This document shows, one piece after another, positions 42,950 to 55,170 of a stretch of DNA of 64,000 bases. Each line of letters opens with the position of its first letter. Positions within the stretch are counted from its first letter, which is position 1. A model generated the notes under the pieces. The model made no database searches. It had not been told where the DNA came from and saw only the letters and a list, made by a program, of their open reading frames with translations. A program made the translations under genes and the position numbers. The stretch covers positions 203,760,758 through 203,824,757 of the forward strand of contig OV050032.1 of NCBI GenBank assembly GCA_920105625.2, written 5' to 3'. Source of the DNA: Clusia tigrina (lineage: Eukaryota; Arthropoda; Insecta; Diptera; Clusiidae).

Positions 42950-45000
42950 GTCAGGAGGTATGTGTGGGAATGGGGTGTTCTGAGGGGGTATGAGGAGGTA
43001 TGAGGAGGTATGAAGAGGAATGAAGAGGTATGAAGGGGTATGTAGAGGTATGCGGAGGTATGAGGAGGTATGAGGAGGTATGAGGAGGTATGAAGAGGTA
43101 TGAGGAGGTATGAAGAGGTATGAAGAGGTATGAGGTGGGTATGAGCAGTTATGAGTGTGAATGAGGAGGTATGAGGAGGTATGAGGAGGTATGAAGAGGT
43201 ATGAAGAGGTATGAAGAGATATGAAAAGTTATGAGAAGGCACGAGGAGATATGAGAAGGTATGAGGTGGGTATGAGCAGTTATGAGTGTGAATGAGGAGG
43301 TATGAGGAGGTATGAAGACGTATGAAGAGGTATGAAGAGGTATGAAGAGATATGAAGAGGTATGAGGAGATATGAGGTGGGTATGTGCAGTTATGAGTGT
43401 GAATGATGGGGTATGAGGAGGTATGAGGAGGTATGAGGAGGTATGAGGAGGTATGAAGAGGTATGAAGAGGTATGAAGAGATATGAAGAGTTATGAGAAG
43501 GCACGAGGAGATATGAGAAGGTATGAGGTGGGTATGAGCAGTTATGAGTGTGAATGAGGAGGTATGAGGAGGTATGAGGAGGTATGAAGAGGTATGAAGA
43601 GGTATGAAGAGATATGAAAAGTTATGAGAAGGCACGAGGAGATATGAGAAGGTATGAGGTGGGTATGAGCAGTTATGAGTGTGAATGAGGAGGTATGAGG
43701 AGGTATGAAGACGTATGAAGAGGTATGAAGGGGTATGAAGAGATATGAAGAGGTATGAGGAGATATGAGGTGGGTATGTGCAGTTATGAGTGTGAATGAT
43801 GGGGTATGAGGAGGTATGAGGAGTTATGAGGAGGTATGAGGAGGTATGAAGAGGTATGAAGAGGTATGAAGAGATATGAAGAGTTATGAAAAGGCACGAG
43901 GAGATATGAGAAGGTATGAGGTGGGTATAAGCAGTTATGAGTGTGAATGATGGGGTATGAGGAGGTATGAGGAGGTATGAAGAGGTATGAAGAGGTATGA
44001 AGAGGTATGAAGAGATATGAAGAGTTATGAGAAGGCACTAGGAAATATGAGAAGGTATGAGGTGGGTATGAGCAGTTATGAGTGTGAATGAGGAGGTCTG
44101 AATGAGTGATTGAAGGTATCAGGGGATTTGAGAAGGTATGAGCTGGGTATCAGCAGCTATGATCGGCAATGAGGGGGTAAGAGCAGGTCTGATGGAGTAA
44201 GAGAATGCATGAGCGGGTATGAGAGGGCTTGAGAAGGTTTGTGGTAAGGATGAGGAGGTTTGAGAAGGTATAAGGTAGTACCAGGTAGAATGTGTGAGCA
44301 GTTATGAGGAGGTATATGGAGGGATATGGAGGTGTGAGAAAGTATGAGGTGGTCTGAGATGTTCTGGCATGGGTATGAGCAGTTATGAGAGTAAATAAGG
44401 GGTATGAGGAGGTATGAGCGAGTAAGAGAAGGTATTAGCGAGTATGAGGCGGTTTGAGAAGGTATCGGGAAGTATGAGGTTGAAATGAGGTTGAAATGAG
44501 GTTGGCATGACTTTGGCATGAGGAGGTAGGAAGTGTGCATCAGCAGTAATGATCGTGAATGAGGTGGTATAAGGAGGTACAAGCGGGTAGGAAGGGGCTT
44601 GAGGAGGTACGAGAGGAGTTTTGAGAAGGTATAAGGATTTAAGACGTATGCATGAAGTAGGTATGAGGAAGTATTAGGTTGGTATGAGAAGATGTGATGA
44701 GGTATGAAATGGTATGAAGTGGGGATCAGCAGTAATTAGCGTGAATGAGGGGGCTTGAGGAGGTATGTGTGAGTAAGGGAAGGTATGAGAGGGGGTTTGA
44801 GAAGGTATATGGAATTAAGAGGGGGCTTGAAGAGGTATGAGGGAGTAAGGGAAAGTATGAGATGGGTTTTGAGAAGGTATAAGGATTTAAGACGTATGCA
44901 TAAGGTAGGTATAAGGAAATGGTAGGTTGGTATGAGCAGTTATAAGGAGTTATTGTGGAGTATGAGGAGGTAAGTGTCGGTATGAGCAAGCAAACGTGGA
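42950..45000 (+). repeat. 10-bp minisatellite (GAGGTATGAG) with 393-bp three-part superunit
   Basis: GAGGTATGAG and GAGGTATGAA units are interrupted by the marker TGAGTGTGAATGA, which starts at 43152, 43283, 43394, 43545, 43677, 43787, 43938 and 44079. The spacings 131, 111, 151 are followed by 132, 110, 151, so a superunit of three unequal cassettes repeats every 393 bases (43152, 43545, 43938). From about 44090 to 45000 the array is heavily decayed. The minus strand is open in long Ser/His/Tyr/Leu frames (for example 42946-43635) that reflect the unit. Confidence 0.93.
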
Positions 45001-46320
45001 TATGAGAGAATGGTATGTGAGAGGATCTGTGTTTCCGAGAATCTTACGGTGACTACAGATATACGAGTAGTAGGGTCGCTGAGTTGGTTGCCTCAGTTGA
45101 ATGTTGGAACGGATAATGTTACACTCCAATTGAAATATGCGTTATTTTTCTGTATTTAGACTATGGAGCGGAATGTGTGGATCCATTCTTTCTGCGCCTC
45201 ATGTAGCATGAAAGCCACGTACACACAATTCGGTGCGTGCTGAACAGAATTCTCGGTTATTGCTGTTTTCTATATTTCCGCATACTTTATAATGAATTTT
45301 AGGGCGCTTTTTCGCATTAATTGTATTAATTACAATGTCGCGGCCGAAACACAATTGCGACATTATAATTAAAACCTCATAGATACTGATAAAATATCTT
45401 TTAAACTGATTGGAAATGATTCGCCGCCGATGATAGATTATAAAACATGAGAATACTTCAGAATTTTATTATGTTAGCAAGTCTGGTTTCAGTTCTACTA
45501 TTCAGTATAGTGATTCACGGTCAAAGGTCTAATACGCTTCATCATTAGTTCCGGTTAGTTCGAAATCTGGAGTAAGGGATGAGATTCTGTGGTACCATAA
45601 TGTGTCATATTAACCTAACTGGGCTCACGCAAAGGGGCGCGGCCTCTTCTATCTACTATGCAGGGGCTACGTATTCTCCAGAGTGTCGCCTCATTAATCA
45701 AGACGTAACCCAATCCACTTTTATATTTACACAAATGACCACGTTGTTATTCAGCCAGATCACTTTATGGGTACTCGGTTTTTTCCCGCTTTCCTCCTCC
45801 ATGGACGTTCCTCCTGCTCTTCTGGTTGGTACAATGTTAATAATTAAATTCTTGTACTCCTCAGGTTGCATATATATAAATAAGTAAATATATAACTATG
45901 TATTAAAAATATAAATAAAAGGTTTGTTGTCTTGCGATTGTTGGGAATTATGCACTTAACGAATTGCATCAGCAATTGCCTCCAAAAATAAAGAAAAGGT
46001 TAGCGACCGATTGGGTGTAACAGTGAACGCATTCATTTGCCTGAGTGTGTGGAGGTAAGTGACTGTTTACGTCACAAATGCCTTCGTTGATACTCAGGTG
46101 ATGGGATTGTGCGATGATTAAAAGCAACAGGCTTGAGAACATTGCATTGTATTATAAACTCAGTATGAGTAATGATGTGAATTCAGTTATTCTTAATAGA
46201 TCTTGTCCTTGGTGCAAAAATGATCGGAAAAATAAAAGCGGATAGTTTATAATATTTTAAATAATTTTTTTAAACATTAAATTCACTAAAGATAATTGAA
46301 TTTATAATTTTAAATAATTT
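45001..46320. other. Unique non-coding DNA
   Basis: A plus-strand frame from 45579 (102 codons) has no recognisable motif. A 3' remnant of the adjacent retrotransposon may extend to about 46260. Nothing else seen. Confidence 0.4.
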
Positions 46321-47570
46321 GTTGTTATAGATTTTAAAATACTTTCCAACTAAATTTGTCCAGGGAACTCGAACTACTCTTTTGTGCTTTGTTTGAAAAA
46401 AATTGTTGCCTACTTTCAGGGTTCGATAAGCTGTTTTAGGACTAAAATCTCCCAGAAGAGCTTTGGACCGTGTTAATCCCAGAAGAGTTTTCCAGGTTTG
46501 ACTTATTTTTGCATCTGTACACTTCGTCAGCAGACCTCCAATGGTATTGGATGATAGTTCACAGAAGGGTTGAGGGCCGTTGAAAGGAGAGGCCGCAGCC
46601 TTTCTAGCTAAGCTGTCAGCCTTCTCATTTCCCTCTACTCCTGGTACCCACATTAGAGATAGCTTGTTCATTCTGCCTAGGTAGTTTAGCTTCCCAATAC
46701 AGTCCCATACAAGTTTAGACCTCACCAAGTGTGAGCTCAAACTCTTGAGTGCTGCTTGACTATCGGATAGTATCATGATGTTATTCCCCGGATATTTCCT
46801 GTCAATGTTGATCTGGGCACATCTTGCAATAGCGTGAATCTCCGCTTGAAAAATGCTTGGGGAAGAGCCCAGTTGGTTCTAGGCCCCAATACTCCTGCCC
46901 CACTTCGTCCATTGTCTTAGAACTGTCTGTATACCATAAGAGGGAATTGTCGCTAATTTTATACGTCTCAGTTAGACCTTTCCATTCTCTTTTGCAAACT
47001 GTATTTGTGTGCAAAATTGAATTTTCTTGGCATAAAGTCCTTTTGAGTTTTTAGTAAACCGTATTCCTGATTAGAATATATATATTTTGGGTGTAATCGG
47101 ATTCTCTCGAGATAATTTCTTGTAGTCTGGTAAGAGATTTCCTAGCAGAGTCTTGTATTACTAGATGTAAGGGTGTTAGATCTAGTATAAATTCCATTGC
47201 TGCCGTTGGACTGGTGCGCATATCCAGTGATGACAAGGCAGGCAAGGCGTTGTACTTTAGTTAATGCAGTTTTCGCTGTCTTAAGTCGGACTCTATTTGA
47301 CCAGGCTGCAGAACCATAGGTGATGATTGGTCTCACCATCTTGGTATACATCCAGCGAACGATTTTGGGTTACATCCCCAAGATTTACCAGCAAGCCGTC
47401 TACATATCATTAAGGAAGCTGTGGCCCTCTTGGTGGTTGCTGTCAGGTGAGCCTTCCACAATAACTTTTTGTCGAAAATGACTCCAAGGTATTTGGTCTC
47501 AGAGCTAATATCGACCTATGTGCCATTTAGAAGAATAGGTGCCTCATCATTCGCGAAAAGAGATAGACAC
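46321..47570 (-). pseudogene. Non-LTR retrotransposon relic with reverse transcriptase end and RNase H domain
   Basis: On the minus strand, from right to left, the blocks appear in order. ETKYLGVIFDKKLLWKAHL lies at about 47440-47500 and TATTKRATASLMICRRLAG just after it. Next come MYTKMVRPIITYGSAAWSN at about 47300-47350 and MRTSPTAAMEFILDLTPLHL at about 47160-47220. The RNase H part follows, with LLWYTDSSK at about 46920-46945, FQAEIHAIARCAQINID at about 46805-46855, ILSDSQAALKSL from 46776 and LMWVPGVEGNEKADSLARKA at about 46600-46660. The RNase H acidic residues (D in YTDSSK, E in AEIHAI, D in LSDSQA, D in KADSLA) are all still visible. Frameshifts at about 47370, 47220 and 46870 kill the element. 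RT fused to RNase H of this wording is seen in I/LOA-type elements and not in Jockey. The 5' part is missing. Confidence 0.85.
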
Positions 47571-48094
47571 GAGAGGGTGAAGGAAAGGCGAAACTGGAAT
47601 TGTGTTCTCACACAGAATTGCTCCAAATATTTTCCCTTTGAGTGTTATCCTTTTGTGTCAATTTGGTCGGGTTTTGTCGATAAAGTTGACTTGCAAGTAT
47701 GAATATAACTGGGCAAACAAGGTAAAACGAACTATAACCAACCCTTATGCCAGTCTAAAAGTGAACTAGTGCATTGGTCTGTGTTCCAAAATATAATTTT
47801 ATGTTTCCTTTTCAGCCGATTATTGACTCCTTATCCGCTCTCCTTGTATGTCAAGTTGATGTTATTTAATCCAATGTTAAATGGTTTTGATTGATAGCCC
47901 AGCAAAGTGTTCTACATCAGCGATTTGGCGGGAAGCAACAATGAGAATAATTTATAAAAATAAATAATTAAATTAAAATTAAAATAAAATAAAAACAAAA
48001 ACAAAAAAAAAGCAGCAAAAAGTCGTTTCGAAAGGTTTACAAAAGATTTAAGCATTCAGCTGGGAAGTGCATTTATCCACATGCATTCATATAC

Positions 48095-48163
<69 letters not shown>

Positions 48164-48659
48164 GTATATATAAATATATACTCTATATATAAGTAGAGAC
48201 ATCGTTTGTTGTTATTGTTCGCCAATGTGAACGATAAAACTTGAACTTTAAATTTATACGTGCACACGCAGCTGCACACGCTTGCATATGAAGTATGTTT
48301 ATCTCATTCTTGCTCTTCTAGAGTGAATTCACTTCACTTCTTGTTCCGCGCCCTCTGTTTTTGTTGTTGTTTCTGCTGCTGTTGTTGCTATTGTTGTTGC
48401 GGTTCCTGCTGTTGGCGTTGATTTTAAGCCCATACAAATGCTTTCGATGCAAGGAAGAATTTTGAATGCTTATTGCCACCAAACCACACGATCTCGAGTG
48501 CCTGACACGTGAACTCAGTGCCTCAGTTTTCTTTATATAAATAGATTGAATGATTTTTCGTATCAGGGTTCCCAACTTCAGCAATTTTCTTCAATTTAGG
48601 GCATTTCCTTCCCTGCAAGGAATAGCTTGGGCTTTTGGCTGCCTGATTACAATGTTAAG
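47571..48659. other. Non-coding DNA with a TA microsatellite
   Basis: A (TA)n run of about 65 bases lies at 48098-48160, and TTG/GCTGTTGTTG tracts at 48358-48420. No gene recognised. Confidence 0.5.
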
Positions 48660-49680
48660 ATGAATTTAATATAATACAAGGATGGTAGTTATGATGAACT
48701 ATTGTTCATTGATTGGTCATAATTGATGATTGAGTAGTATTGATGATTGTGTAGTACTTATGATTGAGTGGTATTGATGATTGAGTAGTATTGATGATTG
48801 AGTAGAGTTGACGACTGAGCAGTATTGCTGATTGAGTAGTATTGATGATTGAGTAGTTCTGTTCATTGAGTACTATTGATGATTGAATAGTTTCGATGAT
48901 TGAGTAGTGATGATAGAATAGTATTGTTTATTGAATAGTATTGTCAACTGAGTAGTACTGATGATTGTGTGTTATTGATGATTGAGTAGTGTTGATGTTC
49001 AAGTGACATTTATGATTGAGTGGCATTTATGATTGAGTGGCATTGATGATTGAGTGGCATTGGTGATTGAGCAGTATTGGTAATTGAGTCATATTGATGA
49101 TTGCGTACTACCGATGATTGAGTAGTACTGATGATTGAGTGGCATTAATGATTAAATCGTATTTCTCATTGAGTAGTATGAAAGGTTGAAAATTTTTGAT
49201 GATTTATTAGTTGAATAGAATTATTGGTTGAGTAGTACTGATGATTGAGTACAATTGATGATTGAGTAGTATTGATGATTTAGTAGTACTGATGATTGAG
49301 TGTTACTGATGCTTGAATGGTATTGATGATTTAATATTATTGATGATTGAGTAGTACTGATGATTGAGTAGTACTGATGATTGAGTAGTACTGATGATTG
49401 CGTAGTACCGATAATTGAGTACAATTGATGATTGAGTATTACTGATCATTTAGTACAATTGATGATTGAGTAGTACTGATTATTGAGTACAATTGATGAT
49501 TGAGTAGTACTGATCATTGAGTACAATTGATGATTGAGTAGTATTGATGATTGATTAGTTTTCCTGAAATAGTAGTATTGATAATTGAATATTATTGATT
49601 ATCGATTAGTTTTCCTGATTGAGTACTATTGATGATGAGTATATGATACGATTGAGCAGTATAGCTGATTGATTAGTGGT
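48660..49680 (+). repeat. 17-bp minisatellite (GATGATTGAGTAGTATT)
   Basis: About 55-60 units of GATGATTGAGTAGTATT and variants (GTACT, GTGGCATT, GTACAATT endings). It is the exact reverse complement of the 17-base unit at 26.45-27.43 kb. A local 34-base dimer (GTACAATT alternating with GTAGTACT) is visible at 49400-49540. Stops occur frequently on the plus strand. Confidence 0.9.
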
Positions 49681-50544
49681 GATATAGCCGACTCCAACCA
49701 GAGACCAGAGAAAGTGAAACAATCTGCTTCGTGAAGGAAGTGGGTGCAGTGAACATGGGTGGAAGTACATTCTTTCCGATATCTCATTAATTTCATTACC
49801 AGGGATGATCCTTTAGGGCTCCCAGGCAGATGATAAACAGTTTTAGATGAATTAGATAGAAAGGTAATGCAAGTTTGCTACCGAGCTATGTGCAAATTTC
49901 CGGAATGTGCTGATTTTATTTATTATTATGTACTGAAACGTGTTCGTGTGAAACAGCCCCATTCGTATTGGCTCCCAATCAATGACCACTCTCTGAGTAA
50001 TATGCAAAAAGATGGCGGCGATGATCAATTAAGCGTGGCGATTTGCAAGGTATATTTTTAGTGTGATCTGAATGTGATCGTCACTTGAGCGCTAATGTAA
50101 ATCAGAACTTACTGGAAACATTTTGGTTGTTTTATTGGAATCTTCTTTCCCCTTTTTGTACTTTTGTTTTGCTGTCTTTTTCGTCATCTTTTGGGATTAA
50201 TTATATTCCTTTTTGGTAGCACACGTGCCACAAAATCTGTTCCTACCCTACCGTGCGCATTATAATTCGCACTTGCTCCTGCAATTACCAAGTCTGCCGA
50301 ATCTTCATTATATATATTTGTGGGTCCATACATTCTGTTTGAAGTCTGATTTTATAATTGTTTTTTAAATATTTTTATATATATTTAATATATATTTTAT
50401 ATTTATATTTTATATTTTCATTTTAAGTTCTATGAATCCAACTTTGGCCACTTTATTTATATGGGGAGTGATTGTGCAATATGGGGAGTTATTGCGCAAT
50501 AAATTTTATGATGATCTTATTAGAATATAACATAATATAATTGG
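49681..50544. other. Unique non-coding DNA
   Basis: A plus frame at 49867-50061 (64 codons) has no clear relatives. AT-rich from 50340 to 50450. Confidence 0.35.
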
Positions 50545-50720
50545 GTTAGGCCGAAGAAGCATCGTAGAGGGAAGTCTTCAAACACTCATGCAAATAATGC
50601 CCATTGTACTAAACGCCTTGGAGTAGAGGGCTGGTGGAGGTTGATAGGGGCTTGTAAAAGGGAGCTTATACACCTTTTTAAACTTTTATGAATCTCAGAA
50701 TTCTGTGCAAGTATAAGGAA
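50545..50720 (+). mobile_element. Dispersed repeat, copy 2 (partner at 39.43-39.66 kb)
   Basis: AAACACTCATGCAAATAATG, CCCATTGTACTAAACGCCTT, GGAGTAGAGGG, GGGCTTGTAAAAGGGAGC, TATACACC and CTTTTATGAATCTCAG align in order with the copy at 39.5 kb. The pair defines an old interspersed family. No ORF or terminal repeat seen. Confidence 0.5.
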
Positions 50721-52859
50721 TGTCCATTTTCCACTCCCAATAATCAGTTTTTGAACTTATTATCTAGGAACCTCACAACTGACTGAACTTCATCTTGAAT
50801 AATCCTGGAATAGAGAGCGAATTCTTTACATACTAAATTCGAATGTACTTTTCCATGTAAATTTGAGAGATTTTTGCACATGATGTTTCCCACAAAGTGC
50901 TATAAATTATTAAACAATATGATAATTCAAAAATTTTTGGGCAAACTGATTGATTATTTATGATTGATGAAGAAAAAGATGTGCAACGCTTTACATAAAA
51001 CACAACAACTTTTGCATAAACTGAACTGAAATGCCCCTTTGCTTGATTTAATTTGATGCAACTGAAAATATCAACGACCTCTTCCTTAACTTTAAATCCT
51101 ACGCCTTCTTATTCACACACACACACTTGCACAATTCTTCTTCACTCACCAGCTACAGAGAAATTTTTGCACGATCATGATTGTTATGATCACTAAACAA
51201 TAACAAAGACAACAAATAATAACTACGTTCATAGTTGCAAAAACAAAAAGTTGCATTTTTCAGGTCAATAAACTTGCATACAAACACACACACACACGTG
51301 TGCATCCACAATGCTCATGGATAACACAGCACTACAAACGAACAACAACGACGACGATGGATGTGAATGACACAGAGGCACACTCAACCCGATTTCTCGT
51401 ACAAACCAATTAAGTGACGGACGGCAGCTGTGGTGGCAGCGGCCGAGGCAGAGGCAGCGATAGAGCACCTCGTCCTTGCTTGCCATAAAGCAGCAGCTGC
51501 AGCAGCAGCGACTGCAGTTTCTAGCTTTATACGAAAAGCTTTTCTTTCTGCTAGTGAAAATCAAAACACAAAATATGTGCACCGCATTGCCCTGCACTGC
51601 AGTGCACACGCCAGTGAAGCAGCTTCGTAGTCTGATATGCACAACAATAACAACAGCAACAATGCGAGTCATGACAACAACAACATTCACAGTGGCTGCA
51701 GCAGCAGCAACAACAAAAACAACATACTCAACCACACATAACACAAACAATTTTTTTTGCATGCTGGGTTTGTTACCCCATGCTTGATGGCAATGAACTA
51801 GAGAACCATTGACCAGCTTAAACTTCGTAGCAAAATAAAAAGCAGCAAACACAAACAAACAAAATGAAAAGAAAAATAAAAACGAAACAACAACAAACAA
51901 ACAAAAAATGGTAAATACACAACAGCAGCAACGACAGCAGTAGTGGCAGCAACTATGTGCATGCTCAGTCGCTGGTGTGCAAGCAAACACACACACACAA
52001 ACACACATACAGCCTCAGCGTCAGCCTCAACGTCAGTCACAGTCTGAGTCTGAGCACAACGAGTTTGGTTCAGTGGCGTGTGTACATGCAACATGAGATC
52101 GTTTAAAGCTGCAGCTCTACACTACAGAAATTTGCAACAAACTGTCTGCATTTTTGTTGTGCCATTTTCAAAGCTCTCAGCAAAAGAAGAGCGAGATTGC
52201 GTATGAAAGTCTCTCTGCTCATGCTCATGCTCATTGCTCCTATCGGCGTCTGCTGCAAATTGTGCTGCGTTTGTAACCATAACCACACTTACTCTCTCTC
52301 TCGCTGTCTCCCACTCTCTTTTGAAAAACGCATTCTGCGCCACAAAGTGCAATGATCGCGTGGCTTTTGTGTGCTGCAAAGATATGTCTTGATATGACGT
52401 TTAAATATCGTTTGTTGTTTGTTATACAAAAGTAGCAATTTGAGCTGCACAAAATATGTTTTTTTATGGCGTTTGCCTTGTGGATAAAGGGGGAAGTAGA
52501 AAGGTAACTCTAAGGGACCCTATGCGGAACATTAATTTTACATTAATATAACAGTTATCAGAATGGTGCATCGCAAGGTGTTGGACCGGTGAATCGGTGG
52601 CCGGTTGGCCTGGCGTCTGAATTCATTTGCGTTCTTTTTTTATGGCGTATGTCGCGGAGTACTCATAAATTGCATGACCTTCGGAAGGAATTCACAAACG
52701 TTTACTCGCAACTCTCGGTGCAATATTTTCACCTTATTACGTGGGCTTCCTCATGAACACTTATGTATGAACTTTGGGCATGTTTTTGATGTATGTATTA
52801 CAGGCTTCGGCAATCTTAAAAAGGATCACAAAACAATTGAAATTGGTTTCATAACGATT
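50721..52859. other. Non-coding DNA with CAG/CAA tracts
   Basis: CA tract at 51280-51297, CAGCAGCAG-type sequence at 51488-51520, AACAACAA at 51640-51730, AAACAAAC at 51850-51905. A frame of 247 codons on the minus strand (51265-52008) is Cys/Val/Phe-rich and runs through these tracts, with no domain. No gene recognised. Confidence 0.45.
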
Positions 52860-53575
52860 TAAAGCGGCATCATAATTAAAATAGTTTAACAATCATCTAA
52901 AAGGACTTCAAAAAGCTTTGAAAGGACTTCGATATGCTTTGAAGGGGCTTCAGAGCCTAAAAAAGGATTCAAAACGATTCAAATTGGCATAAAAATTGAA
53001 ATAGTTTAAAAAGCTTTTAAAGGACTTCAATAAGCTTTTTTAGGGGCTTCAATAAGCTTTGAAAGGGCTTCAAGAAACTTTGAAAGGGCTTCAATAAGCT
53101 TTGAAGGGGCTTCAATAAGCTCTGAAGGGGCTTCAGAGCCTAAAAAAGGTTTCAAAACGATTCAAATTGGCATTAAAATTAAAATAGTTTAAAAAGCTTT
53201 TAAAGGACTTCAATAAGCTTTTTTAGGGGCTTCGATAAGCTTCGAAAGGATTTCAAAAAACGTTGAAGGGGCTTAAAGGATCCTAAAAAGGGTTACAAAA
53301 CGATTAAAATTGACATCAAAATTAAAATAGTTTAAAAAAGCTTGCAAAGGAATTCAATAAGCTTTTTTAGGGACTTCAATAAGCTTTGAAAGGACTTCAA
53401 AAAACGTTGAAGGGGCTTAAAGGATCCTAAAAAGGGTTACAAAACGATTAAAATTGGCATTAAAATTAAAGTAGTTTAAAAAAGCTTGCAAAGGAATTCA
53501 ATAAGCTTTTTTAGGGGCTTTAATAACCTTTGAAAGGACTTCAAAAAGCTTTAAAAGGGGCTTTAATAAGCAACC
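52860..53575. repeat. ~143-bp repeat built from AAGCTTTGAAAGGGCTTCAAT units
   Basis: CTTCAATAAGCTTTGAAAGG words about 22 bases long are grouped into cassettes that begin with AAAACGATT(C/A)AAATTG. Cassette starts are at 52971, 53154, 53297 and 53441, giving spacings of 183, 143 and 144 bases. The last two are near-identical. AAGCTT occurs many times. Confidence 0.88.
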
Positions 53576-54885
53576 GTGTTCATAATTGTAACTGTGCTCT
53601 ATAAGATTTATCAACGATTCCATTGATGTCCATTTTACTTAATGGATACCAGTGGCCCACATAGGATTAAGTGGCAGTCAAGGGCGTAGATAATCGGTCA
53701 GAAGGTCCTCTTGGCCCATATGGAGGCGACCCACATAGCAGAGAACAAAGATTAACTTCAAAGCCACAGCCGAAGTCTGATAATTTTGATAAGATTTTGA
53801 TAGGATTTGGTTCGGGTTTGTGTATAGCTCAGAGTGGGTCTAACCTGCTCCCAAGTTCAGTCTTCGTTCTTCCTTATATGTACATGAGGTATCTTTGTGT
53901 GTGTGGCTGGTTCAGAGTTTGTGGTATTTTCCTACATACTATAATCGACTTCATTGTTTGCAATTTCTTTTCGTTACGCGATGGAACGATTAATGCTCAA
54001 ATAATCTCTTGGCCGAAAAACTTCTACCAAAGAAGCCAAAGCAAGCCAACGGGCGCACATATTACATATTCGTGTGTTGGCTGGCAGCAACAACTCAGAT
54101 CGTTGGCGTATGACATAAGCGCAATTCAAATAAGTGTTAAAGCCAACAAAAAATCAGAAACAACAATAAAAAAAAAAAACAACCAAAAGTTCATTAAAGC
54201 AACATTTGAAAAGTTGTAAACAAATATGAGTTGAAAAGCAAATGCGAAGCAAGAACGCACTGGTGGGCACTGGGCGGGACGGGCTACAATTTCGCTCCAC
54301 AGGGAATTGTGGCCAGGTACGAGCGAGGGGGATGGGTTTGTGCGAGAGGGGAGGAGGTTGGCGCAAGCGTTGCGGTGTCGACATTGTCCCAAATAAACAA
54401 AATTCCAAAGTTTAGGTCACTTTTTTCAATTTGTCTTTTTTTGCGAACTCATAAACGCGAATGTGAGTAAGTGAAATTTCCGGTAACCATCCCGGCAGGG
54501 AAAGTTATGATTTCTTGCTGAACAGTTGCTGAGTTTCCTCGTGCCAACTTGGGCTTTCGGCTGTTAATTGAAGCTAATTTGTGTGTCATACATGTCATAA
54601 TCGACAGAAGTATATATAAGCAATATAATTCCGGTGAACTAGTATCATAAGAGGGTAGAATAGAAGGAGGGGGGGAGGTGGGCGTAGAGATAGTATTAAA
54701 ACAGCAAATAAAGAGCCTCTAGAATAGAATATTACCTGCACTTGCGTGACCATTTTAATTCTTTTGGAACGAATCAAAGCTTTTAGTACGCTTCTAGTAC
54801 CCAGCGGTGTGGAGTCGTCAAATAATAAGGCCTCCAACTCCTAATTGTACCACAAAAATATTTCTAACACGAAGCCGGCCCAATT
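53576..54885. other. No supported gene
   Basis: An open frame of 182 codons at 53671-54219 begins with GTG, not ATG, and shows no domain. GC-richer sequence lies at 54240-54380. The rest is unique. Confidence 0.3.
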
Positions 54886-55170
54886 CTGACTTCAAGTCGC
54901 TTCTTCAATTTCAGATTTCAACTGCTTTTCTGACTCCAGTTCTGTATCTCAGTCCAACTCCGTCGCTGACTTCAAGTCCCTTTTTCAACTTCAGAATTCA
55001 ACTGCTTTTCTGACTCCAATTCTGTATCTCAGTCCAACTCCATCGCTGACTTCAAGTCCCTTTTTCAACTTCAGAATTCAACTGCTTTTCTGACTCCAAT
55101 TTTGTATCTCAGTCCAACTCCGTCGCTGACTTCAACTCCGTCGCTAACTTCAACTCCTTCGCTGACTTCA
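54886..55170. repeat. 80-bp tandem repeat, about 3.5 copies
   Basis: CTGACTTCAAGTCCCTTTTT starts at 54886, 54966, 55046 and, diverged, 55126, an exact 80-base period. Each unit contains CAACTTCAGAATTCAACTGC and CTGACTCCAATTCTGTATCT. Copies 2 and 3 differ by very few bases. Confidence 0.92.

Noticed and set aside
42946..44038. Long minus-strand ORFs of SYLFIPLHTS-type repeats
   Set aside because: Read-through of the 10-bp GAGGTATGAG array; no independent coding evidence.
48073..48279. Minus-strand frame with a Tyr-Ile run
   Set aside because: Translation of a (TA)n microsatellite.
51265..52008. 247-codon minus-strand frame
   Set aside because: Driven by CA, CAG and CAA tracts (Cys/Val/Phe runs); no conserved domain.
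53671..54219. 182-codon plus-strand frame
   Set aside because: Starts at GTG rather than ATG, ends in a Lys/Asn low-complexity tail, and no motif is visible.
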